This document shows positions 16,850-25,725 of a DNA stretch of 64,000 nt, one piece after another; positions within the stretch are counted from its first letter, which is position 1, and each line of letters begins with the position of its first letter. Source of the DNA: Flavobacterium amniphilum (GTDB lineage Bacteria > Bacteroidota > Bacteroidia > Flavobacteriales > Flavobacteriaceae); NCBI RefSeq assembly GCF_023634845.1, contig NZ_JAMLJL010000015.1:1-64000 (forward strand), written 5' to 3'. The position numbers and the translations under genes were made by a program. The notes under the pieces were generated by a model, which saw only the letters and a program-made list of their open reading frames with translations, was not told the origin of the DNA and did no database searches.

Positions 16850-17257
16850 ATGAAAAAATCATTCAGAAAAGTTGCTTCTTTCAACCTACAGGAAATGCTT
16901 ATCGTATTGGCTATCATCGGAATACTTCTTTTGATTGCCCTTCCTAACCTTATGCCGTTAATCACCAAAGCAAAAAGTGTCGAGGCACAAACACAGTTGA
17001 AAGCTATTTTCAATGCCGAAAAGCAATACTTTTTCATGAATTCCAAATACAGTACCAGCCTGACCGAACTTGATTTTGAAACCCCAAAAACAGTAAAGGA
17101 GAGCGGAAGTGCAAATTACCACTACGAGATTCTTCAGGCTTCAAATACCGGATTCAAGGCTCGCGCAACGGCGGTTACCGATTTCAACGGAGACGGAACC
17201 TTCAATGTTTGGGAAATTGACCAAAACGGAAATCCGAAGCAAACCGTAAACGATTAA
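16850..17257 (+). CDS. Type IV pilin / GspG-like pseudopilin
   Basis: This 135-residue protein has a class III leader: a short basic start, then FNLQEMLIVLAIIGILLLIA, with the usual Glu at position 5 of the mature protein and a long hydrophobic helix. The residue before the predicted cut is Ser instead of the normal Gly (KVAS|FNLQE). The C-terminal half has the GspG-like ending with DFNGDGTFNVWEID, an Asp-rich loop that binds calcium in major pseudopilins. It should be processed by the peptidase encoded next, whose ATG overlaps this stop codon, and polymerised by the GspE-like ATPase. Confidence 0.85.
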   Translation: MKKSFRKVASFNLQEMLIVLAIIGILLLIALPNLMPLITKAKSVEAQTQLKAIFNAEKQYFFMNSKYSTSLTELDFETPKTVKESGSANYHYEILQASNTGFKARATAVTDFNGDGTFNVWEIDQNGNPKQTVND

Positions 17258-17742
17258 TGTTTTTCGTTAAGATTTTCATACTCATTTGTTTCACGGGAAT
17301 ACTGCTCCAGGATTACAAATCCAGATATGTGTATTGGTTCTTGTATCCTTTGGCCGGAATTGCCGCGTTTGCACTCCAGTTTGAAAAAAACGGAATTGAA
17401 ATAACGCTGTTAAACAGCGCTATAAACCTGGGATTCATCACCATATTCTTGCTGATTGCTTTCCTGTATGCGCACTTTATAATGAAGGTCAATTTCTTAA
17501 AGGAAGCATTTGGAATGGGTGACCTACTGTTTTTTATTTTTATTTCATTCGCTTTCGCACCCTTTTCATTCGTAATTCTTTTGGTTTTTTCATTGATTTT
17601 TTCACTGGCAATCCATTTTTTACTGAAAGAAAAACAAAAACAACATACTACAATACCGCTGGCTGGCTATATGTCGCTATTCTTTGGCACCATATACCTG
17701 CTGAGCTTTTTTACAAACCTGTCTGTAATTTATGCCTTTTAA
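17257..17742 (+). CDS. Minimal prepilin peptidase (A24 family)
   Basis: This is a 161-residue membrane protein with about five hydrophobic segments. Both catalytic aspartates are visible: Asp19 in LLQDYKSR, and Asp89 in the family motif GMGD (residues 86-89), followed by the usual IPLAGYMSL near the end. It lacks the N-terminal zinc-binding/methylating domain of PilD/GspO (about 290 residues) and so should only cleave leaders. Its start overlaps the pseudopilin stop (TAATG). Confidence 0.85.
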   Translation: MFFVKIFILICFTGILLQDYKSRYVYWFLYPLAGIAAFALQFEKNGIEITLLNSAINLGFITIFLLIAFLYAHFIMKVNFLKEAFGMGDLLFFIFISFAFAPFSFVILLVFSLIFSLAIHFLLKEKQKQHTTIPLAGYMSLFFGTIYLLSFFTNLSVIYAF

Positions 17743-17745
17743 AAA

Positions 17746-19149
17746 ATGAAAGAGAACTTAATCCCTGTTGAACTGCTGCAGCTTGTATCTGTAGACCAGG
17801 CATACCATTACAGAATTTTACCTTTTAACAGAAAAGGGAACAAAATAACGTTCAAAACTGATGCAACTGATTTAGACCAGTTGCAGTCGGAGCTTGAAAT
17901 CATTTTCGGACTGGAGGTTATTCTGGAAGAAGAATCTACCGAAACCATCAATAAAAACCTATCGTTAAACTACCGTAAAACAACTACCGATACGGTATCT
18001 GAAATGCATTATTCCACTGACTTCCTGGAAAAGATTTTAATGGAAGCCAAACAAATCGGAAGCAGTGACATCCACTTTGAACCTTTCGAAAAATCAGCCC
18101 GCATCCGCTTCAGACTGGACGGAAAACTCAAGGAGCAATACCTGATTCCTTCCGCCGAATATCCGGTGCTGATCAACAAAATCAAAATCAGGGCGCATCT
18201 TGATATTGCCGAAAAAAGATTACCGCAGGACGGAAGAATCACCATCAATACTGCCAATGAGGATTTTGATATCCGTGTTTCCGTACTGCCTTCGCTCCAT
18301 GGAGAAAAAGTAGTACTGAGAATTTTAAGCCGCGATGCAAATCACATCAACCTGTCTTCGTTAGGGTTTACCGAAAACGAACTGTCGCTTTATACCGAAG
18401 CCATACGTAAACCGAACGGCATTCTCCTGATTTCAGGACCAACAGGATCGGGTAAAACGACAACCTTATATGCCACTTTAAAAGCGCTTAACCAACCCAA
18501 TGTAAACATCCTGACCGTCGAAGACCCCATCGAGTACACGCTGGAAGGAATTACACAGGTACAACTGAAGGAAAACATCGGTCTTGATTTTGCCGCTACG
18601 CTGAGAACTTTTTTGCGTCAGGATCCGGACATTATCATGGTAGGGGAAATCCGTGACGCTGACACGGCAAACATGGCCATAAGGGCAGCCTTAACCGGTC
18701 ACCTGGTTTTGTCAACCATCCATACGAATTCTGCCTGGGCCACCATCTCAAGATTAATCGATATGGGGATTCCGCCGTTTTTAATTGCCGGTACTTTAAA
18801 CATGAGTATTGCACAGCGTCTGGTGAGACAATTGTGCAACCACTGCAAGGTGAAATCGGAGGTGTCAAAAGACATCTTCCCTAAAGGTTTCCAAATTCCG
18901 GCATCACTCACACACCACTACCAGGCCGTGGGCTGTGAACATTGCCACCAAACAGGTTATTCGGGACGAAAAGCGATATATGAAATCCTTCCGGTCACTA
19001 CAGACCTCAGCAATGCCATTAAAGACAATCAGTTCTCAATTGACCAATATGTACAGGACAAGAATCTGGTTACGTTGCAAAAAAACGCAGTGGAACTCAT
19101 CACTGACGGAACAACTTCAATCGACGAAGTTTTTTCATTACTCCTTTAA
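17746..19149 (+). CDS. gspE: GspE/PilB-type assembly ATPase
   Basis: This is a 467-residue protein. A short N-terminal domain precedes the linker region SSDIHFEP (about residue 105). The Walker A motif GPTGSGKTTT is near residue 230, the Walker B region IIMVGEIRD near 295, the conserved HTNSAW (His box) near 325, and the zinc-binding cysteines in CNHC and CEHC near 363 and 396. It powers pseudopilus assembly from the cytoplasmic face. The length is shorter than many GspE proteins (about 500-570) because the N1 domain is reduced. Confidence 0.92.
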   Translation: MKENLIPVELLQLVSVDQAYHYRILPFNRKGNKITFKTDATDLDQLQSELEIIFGLEVILEEESTETINKNLSLNYRKTTTDTVSEMHYSTDFLEKILMEAKQIGSSDIHFEPFEKSARIRFRLDGKLKEQYLIPSAEYPVLINKIKIRAHLDIAEKRLPQDGRITINTANEDFDIRVSVLPSLHGEKVVLRILSRDANHINLSSLGFTENELSLYTEAIRKPNGILLISGPTGSGKTTTLYATLKALNQPNVNILTVEDPIEYTLEGITQVQLKENIGLDFAATLRTFLRQDPDIIMVGEIRDADTANMAIRAALTGHLVLSTIHTNSAWATISRLIDMGIPPFLIAGTLNMSIAQRLVRQLCNHCKVKSEVSKDIFPKGFQIPASLTHHYQAVGCEHCHQTGYSGRKAIYEILPVTTDLSNAIKDNQFSIDQYVQDKNLVTLQKNAVELITDGTTSIDEVFSLLL

Positions 19150-19159
19150 TTAATTGAAT

Positions 19160-19167
19160 TATATTTG
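19160..19167 (+). promoter_or_regulatory. Possible internal promoter (-7 box) before the secretin
   Basis: TATATTTG lies 20 nt before the chosen secretin ATG, the same layout as the pseudopilin promoter and the integrase promoter. No clear -33 element is seen. Confidence 0.45.
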
Positions 19168-19186
19168 CCGACTTTATACAAACCCT

Positions 19187-21361
19187 ATGAAAAAGATTAT
19201 CTGGCTTTTACTCTTGATTTCGAATCTGAATGTATTTTCTCAAGATGCTAGAATCCAAAATATAAAAAACAATATTGAAGCAATTACGGCTGACTCTCCG
19301 GGTCTGACCGAAAAAGTAAACATCAATATCAAAGAAACAACTTTGACCAGCTTCCTGTTGGCCGTTTCTGAAGTACACAAAATAAACTTAAGCGTATCAC
19401 CGCAATTGAACCAAATCAGCATTGTAAACAACTTTACGGATGTGACGGTAGCAGATCTTTTGGTGTTTTTATGCAAGGAATACAACTTGAGCATCGACTT
19501 TACAGGAAACATCCTGTCTATAAAAGCTTACGAAAAGCCGGTGGAAAAACCGGTAGAAAAACCGATTCTTGTGGATTACAACGCTCAGGAAAACCTGCTT
19601 TCTGTCGATTTAAAGGAAGACAAATTATACGATGCTTTCAAAAGAATAATGGATGAAAGCGGCAAGAACCTGGTCTTTGCCCCCGGACTTGAAAACAAGT
19701 TACTGACCAGCTACATCAAAAACATGCCTTTTGAAGCGGCACTGAACAAAATTGCGTATGGCAATAACCTGTCTGTAACAAAATCCAAAGATAATTTCTA
19801 TCTGATTGATGAACTGGAAGGTAATTATAACTTTGACCAGAATACGGAAAAAGGAAACACTACAGCTGCCAGACCAAACAAACCACAACGTTCGAGAAAA
19901 TCAAATTTCTTCTTTAATGTGATCGATGCCGATAAGAAACTCCTGGAAGTTGACTTTGAAAACACACCGGTTTCCAACATCATCTATGACATCGGAAACG
20001 AATTGGGAATCGATATGTATATCTCAAACCCTATGGAAGGTGCGGGAACAGCAACCTTTAAGGCAAAAAACATCACGTTCGATAATTTACTGACTAAATT
20101 ATTTGAAGGAAGAAGTCCTTCATCGTCAAATCAAACAGGTAGCGAAGACAGCTATAGCTTCAAAAAAAGTGGTTTACTATACTATTTCGGTTTAAAAAAC
20201 CAACTGACATTAAGAAGTATCCGCACTGTGGCTCTTATGCACCGTTCCATCGAACTTTTGGGCAATCCCGGTTCTGATGGCAGAAGTTCCGGAAGAATCA
20301 GCAACAATTCCGGAAATTACACAAACTATTACGGAAACGGCAGTAACAGCCAGAGAAACAGCGACTCAAACAGCTCTTACAACACCAATACATCATACAA
20401 CAACAATCAGAATTCGCAAAACTCGAATTACAACAGTTCTTCGGCATCATCAGGATCTTCTTCTACCTCATCTGAATCGGTATTGTCGATCGTTCCCGAT
20501 GAAATCAAAAAGGATCTTGATATCAGGGTAGACAAAGAACTGAACAGTTTTATCGTAAGCGGACCTGAACTGAATATCGCACGCTTTGAATCGTTCGTAA
20601 AATACATCGATAAACCGGTTCCGGTAGTTTTAATCGAAGTAATGCTACTTGAAAACAACCGCAATTCAATAGTAGAATCAGGAATAAGTGCAGGTATTGG
20701 CGACAAACCGGTGGTCACGAAAGGAAGTATTTTTCCGGGTGCCGATATTACTCTTGGTGCCGAAACAATCAACAAGATCATTAATAATTTTGACGGCTTC
20801 GGATCGCTGAACATCGGAAATGTAGTGCCTAATTTCTACATGAGTCTGAAAGCACTGGAAGCTAACGGCAATGTCAAAATCAGATCAACTCCGAGACTTT
20901 CGACCTTAAACGGACACAAAGCCTTTTTATCAATCGGGGAAACGACTTATTATGTGGTGACCAACCAAAATTATTACGGTTCCCAGATTCCACAGGCTTC
21001 TGAAATCAAAAACTACCAGCCTGTTGATGCTGAATTATCGGTTTCAATAATGCCGCTGGTTTCCGGTGACGGACAAATCACCATGGACATCAAAGTGATC
21101 CAGTCAAGCTTCAACGGACAAAAAGTAGACAAAGATGCGCCTCCGGGAATCAACTCAAGGGAATTTACTTCAATTATCAGGGTAAAAGACCAGGATTTGG
21201 TAGTATTGGGCGGTTTGGAAGAAAAAGTAAAAAATGACTCCGGATCAGGGGTACCGTTACTTTCGAGGATTCCAATCATCAAATGGTTCTTCAGCTCCAG
21301 AAAAAGAGAAGATTCAAAGAAAAAATTAACGGTATTAATCAAGCCAACTGTTATTTATTAA
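19187..21361 (+). CDS. gspD: GspD/PilQ-type secretin
   Basis: This 724-residue outer-membrane channel protein starts at the ATG at 19187, which gives a clean signal peptide ending near VFSQ. A frame extension to an upstream TTG would place 11 polar residues before it. Two to three N-domains follow. A Ser/Asn/Gly-rich spacer sits at about residues 361-431. The secretin core follows (VPVVLIEVMLLENN, STPRLSTLNGHKA) and ends in the classic VPLLSRIPIIKWFF with KKLTVLIKPTVI. It forms the outer-membrane gate for the pseudopilus. The stop codon overlaps the next start (TAATG). Confidence 0.93.
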   Translation: MKKIIWLLLLISNLNVFSQDARIQNIKNNIEAITADSPGLTEKVNINIKETTLTSFLLAVSEVHKINLSVSPQLNQISIVNNFTDVTVADLLVFLCKEYNLSIDFTGNILSIKAYEKPVEKPVEKPILVDYNAQENLLSVDLKEDKLYDAFKRIMDESGKNLVFAPGLENKLLTSYIKNMPFEAALNKIAYGNNLSVTKSKDNFYLIDELEGNYNFDQNTEKGNTTAARPNKPQRSRKSNFFFNVIDADKKLLEVDFENTPVSNIIYDIGNELGIDMYISNPMEGAGTATFKAKNITFDNLLTKLFEGRSPSSSNQTGSEDSYSFKKSGLLYYFGLKNQLTLRSIRTVALMHRSIELLGNPGSDGRSSGRISNNSGNYTNYYGNGSNSQRNSDSNSSYNTNTSYNNNQNSQNSNYNSSSASSGSSSTSSESVLSIVPDEIKKDLDIRVDKELNSFIVSGPELNIARFESFVKYIDKPVPVVLIEVMLLENNRNSIVESGISAGIGDKPVVTKGSIFPGADITLGAETINKIINNFDGFGSLNIGNVVPNFYMSLKALEANGNVKIRSTPRLSTLNGHKAFLSIGETTYYVVTNQNYYGSQIPQASEIKNYQPVDAELSVSIMPLVSGDGQITMDIKVIQSSFNGQKVDKDAPPGINSREFTSIIRVKDQDLVVLGGLEEKVKNDSGSGVPLLSRIPIIKWFFSSRKREDSKKKLTVLIKPTVIY

Positions 21362-22566
21362 TGAAAGCTGACGGGTTAAAAAAAAGTTTGCTTGGCAAAA
21401 AGTATACGGGTATAGAGCTATTTTCTTCTGATGCACAGGAGAAAATAGCCATACTGGATGTGATACAGAAAAAAGACGAATTGTCGATCGTAAAAGAAGA
21501 TTTACGGACTTTCAATGAAACTACTTTAAACTGCCTGGACAACAAAACACCTCATTTCTTAACGGTCAACACAAATCTGGTGATCCAAAAGGAAGTGGGA
21601 GAAAATGACCCGAACGATACCAAACTGCTCCAGAAGCATTTTCCCAATCTGAATTTCAGCGAGTTCTATTACCAGATATGGCGCCTGCAAACGAAAAGTA
21701 TTATTTCCATTTGCAGAAAATCACATATTGAGGAAGTCCTGACGGCATTCCGCAAAAACAATATTCCGGTAATCAACCTGAGTCTTGGTAACTCTAATAT
21801 GCATCTGATCCGTAAATATTCGGAGGTAAACAGCATCACTACAAACATCCACACGGTTGCCTTTACCGGCAATGAAAACATACTGACTAAAACAGTTAAT
21901 ACAGTTTCGGTTTTACACCATTTAAACGGACTGGAAATCAGAAACTCACAATTGTTATCTTTTGCAAGTATTCTGGGGTATTTGTCCGGAACTGCTAATT
22001 CGGGGGAATTACAACTTAAAAACAACGAACTGGAAGACAGCTTCCTTCAAAACAGACTGTTCAGAAAAGTACTGACGGGATCGGTCTATTTCCTGTTGAT
22101 TATCCTGTTGGTGAACTTCATGGTTTTTAATAGTTTTTTCAAAGCTAATACCGAACTCGACAAACAAATTGAAAGCGCAAATTCTTCCAATCAGAACACA
22201 ACACAAATCAAGAAAAGAATAGCACAAAAGGAACTTTTCATCGAAGAATATTTCCACAATGCAACCGCAAAGAAATCAGGCAAAATAGCCACCATCACCC
22301 GAATGGTTCCGGCCACAATTTCACTGACAACACTGCATTTCAACCCGAAGGAAACCAAAAACGAAGATCCTTCCGCTCTTGTCTTTGAAGAAAACAGCAT
22401 CAGCATTTCAGGAACTTCAAACAATACCGCCGATTTCACTAAATGGATCGGTAAACTGGAAAGCCTGGATTTCATCAAAAAGGTCAACATTTCCAAATAC
22501 GGTAAAAACGAGGAAAACAAAACGCTTTTCGAACTAAAAATAGGAATAGATGAAAATAAACAATAA
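21361..22566 (+). CDS. PilM/PilN-like (GspL-like) inner-membrane protein
   Basis: This is a 401-residue protein starting at the ATG overlapping the secretin stop. The first about 235 residues are cytoplasmic and fit a degenerate actin-like PilM/GspL domain. One membrane segment lies at about 240-262 (VYFLLIILLVNFMVF). A periplasmic coiled segment and a ferredoxin-like PilN domain follow. It should link the ATPase to the periplasmic PilO-like partner. It is assigned from topology, size and gene order more than from motifs. Confidence 0.7.
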   Translation: MKADGLKKSLLGKKYTGIELFSSDAQEKIAILDVIQKKDELSIVKEDLRTFNETTLNCLDNKTPHFLTVNTNLVIQKEVGENDPNDTKLLQKHFPNLNFSEFYYQIWRLQTKSIISICRKSHIEEVLTAFRKNNIPVINLSLGNSNMHLIRKYSEVNSITTNIHTVAFTGNENILTKTVNTVSVLHHLNGLEIRNSQLLSFASILGYLSGTANSGELQLKNNELEDSFLQNRLFRKVLTGSVYFLLIILLVNFMVFNSFFKANTELDKQIESANSSNQNTTQIKKRIAQKELFIEEYFHNATAKKSGKIATITRMVPATISLTTLHFNPKETKNEDPSALVFEENSISISGTSNNTADFTKWIGKLESLDFIKKVNISKYGKNEENKTLFELKIGIDENKQ

Positions 22567-23059
22567 AAATAAAATCCTTTTTTTGGGCGTTTTCACGGTC
22601 TTTTATCTGGCGTATTATTTTGCTGTTTCAAAGACAATGGATTCCTATAATGAAAACAAAGAGAAGAAAAAACGGGTGGATAATTCACTGGGCGGACTTT
22701 CAGTTCAGCAAATGCTCCTGAAGGAAAAACAGGCCGATGAACTAATCAGACAATACAAAATTACAGGAACAAAGAAGGAGAACTTCCAGAATTTCCTGCT
22801 CAATGAAATCGACAGACTATGCCGCGAAACTAAAATCAACATCCATGATTTTAAAGAACCGGCCGAAACAAAAGAGAGCAAAAATTCTTTCTATTACATC
22901 CTGACAGTTGAAGGAAAATTCAACAACACGCTCAAGTTCATCAACAAACTGGAGAACAACCACAATGTGGGAAAAATAAAAAGCATCGCTTTCTCAAAAC
23001 TAACCGATTATAATACTAAAAGCGAAAAGTTATATACCGAGATTGCTTTGTTGAATTAA
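22550..23059 (+). CDS. PilO/GspM-like inner-membrane protein
   Basis: This 169-residue protein has one N-terminal membrane helix (about residues 8-26), a coiled-coil stretch, and a small periplasmic domain ending in a beta-alpha pattern (YYILTVEGKFNNTLKFINKLE). Topology and position after the PilN-like gene, with a 17-nt overlap, fit PilO/GspM. It is the last gene of the operon. No GspF/PilC gene follows. Confidence 0.7.
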   Translation: MKINNKNKILFLGVFTVFYLAYYFAVSKTMDSYNENKEKKKRVDNSLGGLSVQQMLLKEKQADELIRQYKITGTKKENFQNFLLNEIDRLCRETKINIHDFKEPAETKESKNSFYYILTVEGKFNNTLKFINKLENNHNVGKIKSIAFSKLTDYNTKSEKLYTEIALLN

Positions 23060-23079
23060 TTACCAAAACCATATTTATT

Positions 23080-23190
23080 TTACAATTTATATCGTTTGGC
23101 AACCTCAGCACTTTTGCCTGTTTTCATATTCGGCTCATTTCTCAAATAGGCATCCCCGATAGCGCAAATTCATAATCCTTACTATCGTTT
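23080..23190 (-). pseudogene. Frameshifted 3' gene remnant
   Basis: On the minus strand two adjacent frames read SKDYEFA and then IGDAYLRNEPNMKTGKSAEV through to a TAA at 23080. They join into one plausible protein end if a single-base shift is corrected. No intact start is present. It is probably the leftover C-terminus of a small gene in the cluster of small exported proteins. Confidence 0.3.
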
Positions 23191-23192
23191 CT

Positions 23193-23588
23193 CTACGGAA
23201 ACAAATCAATCTCCTGCTTGTTCAAAATCTCATTCATACTGAAACCTGCCTTTAATAGCTCTGCTGTATCCGTTACTTCTTCATAATACATGGGACGCAC
23301 ACCTTCAGGTTGATCCTCTGAATATACTATTTTGAAAAATTTATTAAGATTGGAGTAATAAAAACCTTGAGGACCAGTTCCGCCATTGGCTCTGTATTTT
23401 GTCCCATTTATATAATAAGAAAAGTAATTTGGCGGATGTTTCCCCCATCTTTCACGGGCCACATATTTACCGATAGTAACCTTTTCTTTTTCACCTACCT
23501 CTACCTTGCAGTAATCTTTTTCCTTAACAAACATAAGCACAATAATCACTAAAAGACAAGCTACTATTTTATCAGTTTTTTTATTCAT
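23193..23588 (-). CDS. Small exported or membrane-anchored protein
   Basis: This 131-residue protein has an N-terminal hydrophobic helix (IVACLLVIIVLMFV) with no lipobox. The mature domain is Tyr/Gly-rich (YINGTKYRANGGTG) and looks like a small beta-rich fold. I know no family. It is the last gene of a run of seven small minus-strand genes. Confidence 0.55.
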   Translation of the reverse strand: MNKKTDKIVACLLVIIVLMFVKEKDYCKVEVGEKEKVTIGKYVARERWGKHPPNYFSYYINGTKYRANGGTGPQGFYYSNLNKFFKIVYSEDQPEGVRPMYYEEVTDTAELLKAGFSMNEILNKQEIDLFP

Positions 23589-23613
23589 AATTCCGTTTTT
23601 ACTTTTGCAAACT

Positions 23614-23982
23614 TTACCGTAATGAAATAAAGATTCTTAATTCATGCTCTTGGAAATTGTCCAGAAGAGATATTAAAAGATTCACTATTTCGCTCTCAGT
23701 ACTCTCCAGTTGAGTCACATCAACAGACACTAACTGACTTCTGAACAAAGTCACATCGTTAACTTCCCACTCATCCTGATCGTACCAGCCACCTTCAGTA
23801 GTGTTATAGATCGAAAAAAGAGTATTGGGCAAATGCATGTAATCCTGAATTCGAATGGCTTTGATAAGATTACCAAAATAGCTTTCCCACATCCTGACGG
23901 TAACAACCTCATTCCCGTTAACAAATGAAAGCACAATCTCGTCTTCTCCTTCAAAGCCGCTATAAAAATCAACTATTCTCAT
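23614..23982 (-). CDS. Small soluble protein, immunity-like
   Basis: This is a 122-residue acidic cytoplasmic protein with conserved-looking aromatic residues (MWESYFG, GGWYDQDEWEV). Size, charge and isolation among small unrelated genes recall immunity proteins, but no toxin lies next to it. The function is unknown. Confidence 0.55.
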   Translation of the reverse strand: MRIVDFYSGFEGEDEIVLSFVNGNEVVTVRMWESYFGNLIKAIRIQDYMHLPNTLFSIYNTTEGGWYDQDEWEVNDVTLFRSQLVSVDVTQLESTESEIVNLLISLLDNFQEHELRIFISLR

Positions 23983-24023
23983 TTTATGTTCACTACTCTG
24001 TTATTCACAATATGTGTAAAAGA

Positions 24024-24305
24024 TTAGTCTTCCGGATCAGCTGCCCGTAATCCTCCGCCATCGTTTTCCTCATGCCATGAAAAATCACGTATGGCAACAC
24101 CTAATGCCGACACTTCCATCAAAAATTCATTGCCGGTGCTTTCATCAACTTCAAGACGCAAAATCACCACCTCAAGATTACAAAGACTATTCGCAAGCGG
24201 CGCTGCCTTATCAATCCCATAACCGGTAAATTCTTTCAAAATACTGATCAGTTTCATTTTATAAATTTGATCAGCACTTCCAAAAAGTTCTATAGTATGT
24301 ACCAT
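24024..24305 (-). CDS. Small protein with L7/L12 C-terminal-like pattern
   Basis: This is a 93-residue soluble protein. The segment KMKLISILKEFTGYGIDKAA resembles the ribosomal L7/L12 C-terminal alpha-beta motif (KxxVIKxxREVTGLGLKEAK), a fold also reused in some bacterial immunity-type proteins. It is far too short and divergent to be the ribosomal protein. Its role is unknown. Confidence 0.5.
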   Translation of the reverse strand: MVHTIELFGSADQIYKMKLISILKEFTGYGIDKAAPLANSLCNLEVVILRLEVDESTGNEFLMEVSALGVAIRDFSWHEENDGGGLRAADPED

Positions 24306-24315
24306 TGCCGAAAAT

Positions 24316-24828
24316 TTATTTAACGAATAAAAAATCTAATTTATAAACAAAAGTCTTCATCCTCCGGATAAAACTACTTTTGTCAATGAACAGTTGACCA
24401 TTAACCTTTTTGATTGATCTGCTGTTAAAAATAAAAGAGACTTCGACATCGAAAGCAATTTTACGCAACACCGTAACTTTTGATGTATATTTTATTCTCA
24501 TTTCTTGTCCGGGTCCAACCTGAGACAAACTAAAATACTTGGATCCCCCCAATTCCAAAGCGTTTTCTCCCAGAACTATTTTCTCATAAGAACCGCCTAA
24601 AATTGACTGCTCTTCTTTGGAAAGATCAGCAAAATAAAGAGCCTCCCCGGAAATATTTTTAAAAATGAGTACAAACTCATCTTCATCAATCTTTTCCGCT
24701 TTTAATGAAAACGTCCTTTCTCCTTTTATGCTTTGAATTGTATCCAGACAACTATTTTGCGAAAATGCAGCTGTCACAGACATAAAAACAAGCGCTAAAA
24801 GCATTATAAGATTTATCATTTTCATCAT
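24316..24828 (-). CDS. Exported protein of unknown function
   Basis: This 170-residue protein has a signal peptide (cleavage likely after AAFS near residue 23). The mature part has an immunoglobulin-like strand pattern (FVLIFKNISGEALYFADLS, MRIKYTSKVTVLRKIAFDVEV). Its start overlaps the stop of the gene upstream in an ATGA arrangement, so the two are coupled. Confidence 0.6.
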   Translation of the reverse strand: MMKMINLIMLLALVFMSVTAAFSQNSCLDTIQSIKGERTFSLKAEKIDEDEFVLIFKNISGEALYFADLSKEEQSILGGSYEKIVLGENALELGGSKYFSLSQVGPGQEMRIKYTSKVTVLRKIAFDVEVSFIFNSRSIKKVNGQLFIDKSSFIRRMKTFVYKLDFLFVK

Positions 24829-25238
24829 TTTTTCCGCTGCTTTTCAATTTTCATGAAAGAAGCCGCTGCCATTGTCGTATGATTACCTGTACTATAATAC
24901 AGATGAACAAAACATTCGCCTCTTTTATGCTTTACTTTTTCTACTGACACCTTCCGGAAAACATATTTCTGCTCAATACCGTCTACCGTCAGAAACTTCC
25001 CCCGTTTGAAATAAAACACAATCAATTTTGGTGTAGCTTCTTTTTTAAAATACAACTCACCTTCTTTATTGAACAAATATTCTTTTGGCTCATCCGTTTC
25101 ATAAAAGACACATGCCTTTTGGGGTTTTAAGGATTTGTCAACTTTGAATGTTATCATGTCAAACTCCTGAGGCAATTGCCATCCCAAAAAGGAAACTGCA
25201 ATCAACATTAAAAATGTTATTTTAAAACCGGTTTTCAT
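24825..25238 (-). CDS. Exported small protein
   Basis: This 137-residue basic protein has a signal peptide (LMLIAVSFLGWQ). No lipobox or known domain is seen. It overlaps the next gene by 4 nt and follows the previous one after 3 nt, so it is within one transcription unit. Confidence 0.6.
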   Translation of the reverse strand: MKTGFKITFLMLIAVSFLGWQLPQEFDMITFKVDKSLKPQKACVFYETDEPKEYLFNKEGELYFKKEATPKLIVFYFKRGKFLTVDGIEQKYVFRKVSVEKVKHKRGECFVHLYYSTGNHTTMAAASFMKIEKQRKK

Positions 25239-25241
25239 ATA

Positions 25242-25655
25242 TCAATAAGCAACAAATCCTTCCTCAGCATCATAATAATACTTAGGAGACATCTTTTTTT
25301 TCTTTTTTAAATATTCCTGTTGTGATATATGATCAACATCTTCCTGATATTCATCAAAATACACATTGATTAAACGGTACTCAATTTTATTCTTTTCATC
25401 TTTAGTCTTAACAAGTATCCGGTATTCATCGCCAACAACTTCAACCACATCAAGAACAAGGGCCAAAGAATTAGTATCATCTAAATCTATACGGATAAAC
25501 TTTGACTCATAAGCGTCGCACTCACTCAGGTAAAATTTACCAGTCAGTTTTTCATTGTAATCATAATCACTGAAAATAGGCTGACAATCAACAAAGAACA
25601 GGAGCGGCAACAGCAAAAAAATCTTTTTTATGTTTTTCATTTTAGTTCTATTCAT
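25242..25655 (-). CDS. Small lipoprotein
   Basis: This 137-residue protein has a lipobox FVDC after a hydrophobic stretch (IFLLLPLLFFVDC). An internal Met at residue 6 could be the true start. The mature part is acidic, with repeated Tyr and Asp. Its start overlaps an in-frame TAG that would end an extended form of the upstream gene (see 25726-26382). Confidence 0.6.
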   Translation of the reverse strand: MNRTKMKNIKKIFLLLPLLFFVDCQPIFSDYDYNEKLTGKFYLSECDAYESKFIRIDLDDTNSLALVLDVVEVVGDEYRILVKTKDEKNKIEYRLINVYFDEYQEDVDHISQQEYLKKKKKMSPKYYYDAEEGFVAY

Positions 25656-25725
25656 TATTTAAGAATTCATTTTTATATTTTTCAAAACGCTCCCATAAAC
25701 CTGATTTGTAATCCCGAATGGCACT

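Noticed and set aside
24024..24305. Ribosomal protein L7/L12
   Set aside because: Only a short motif fits; the hinge and N-terminal domain are missing and the context is not ribosomal.
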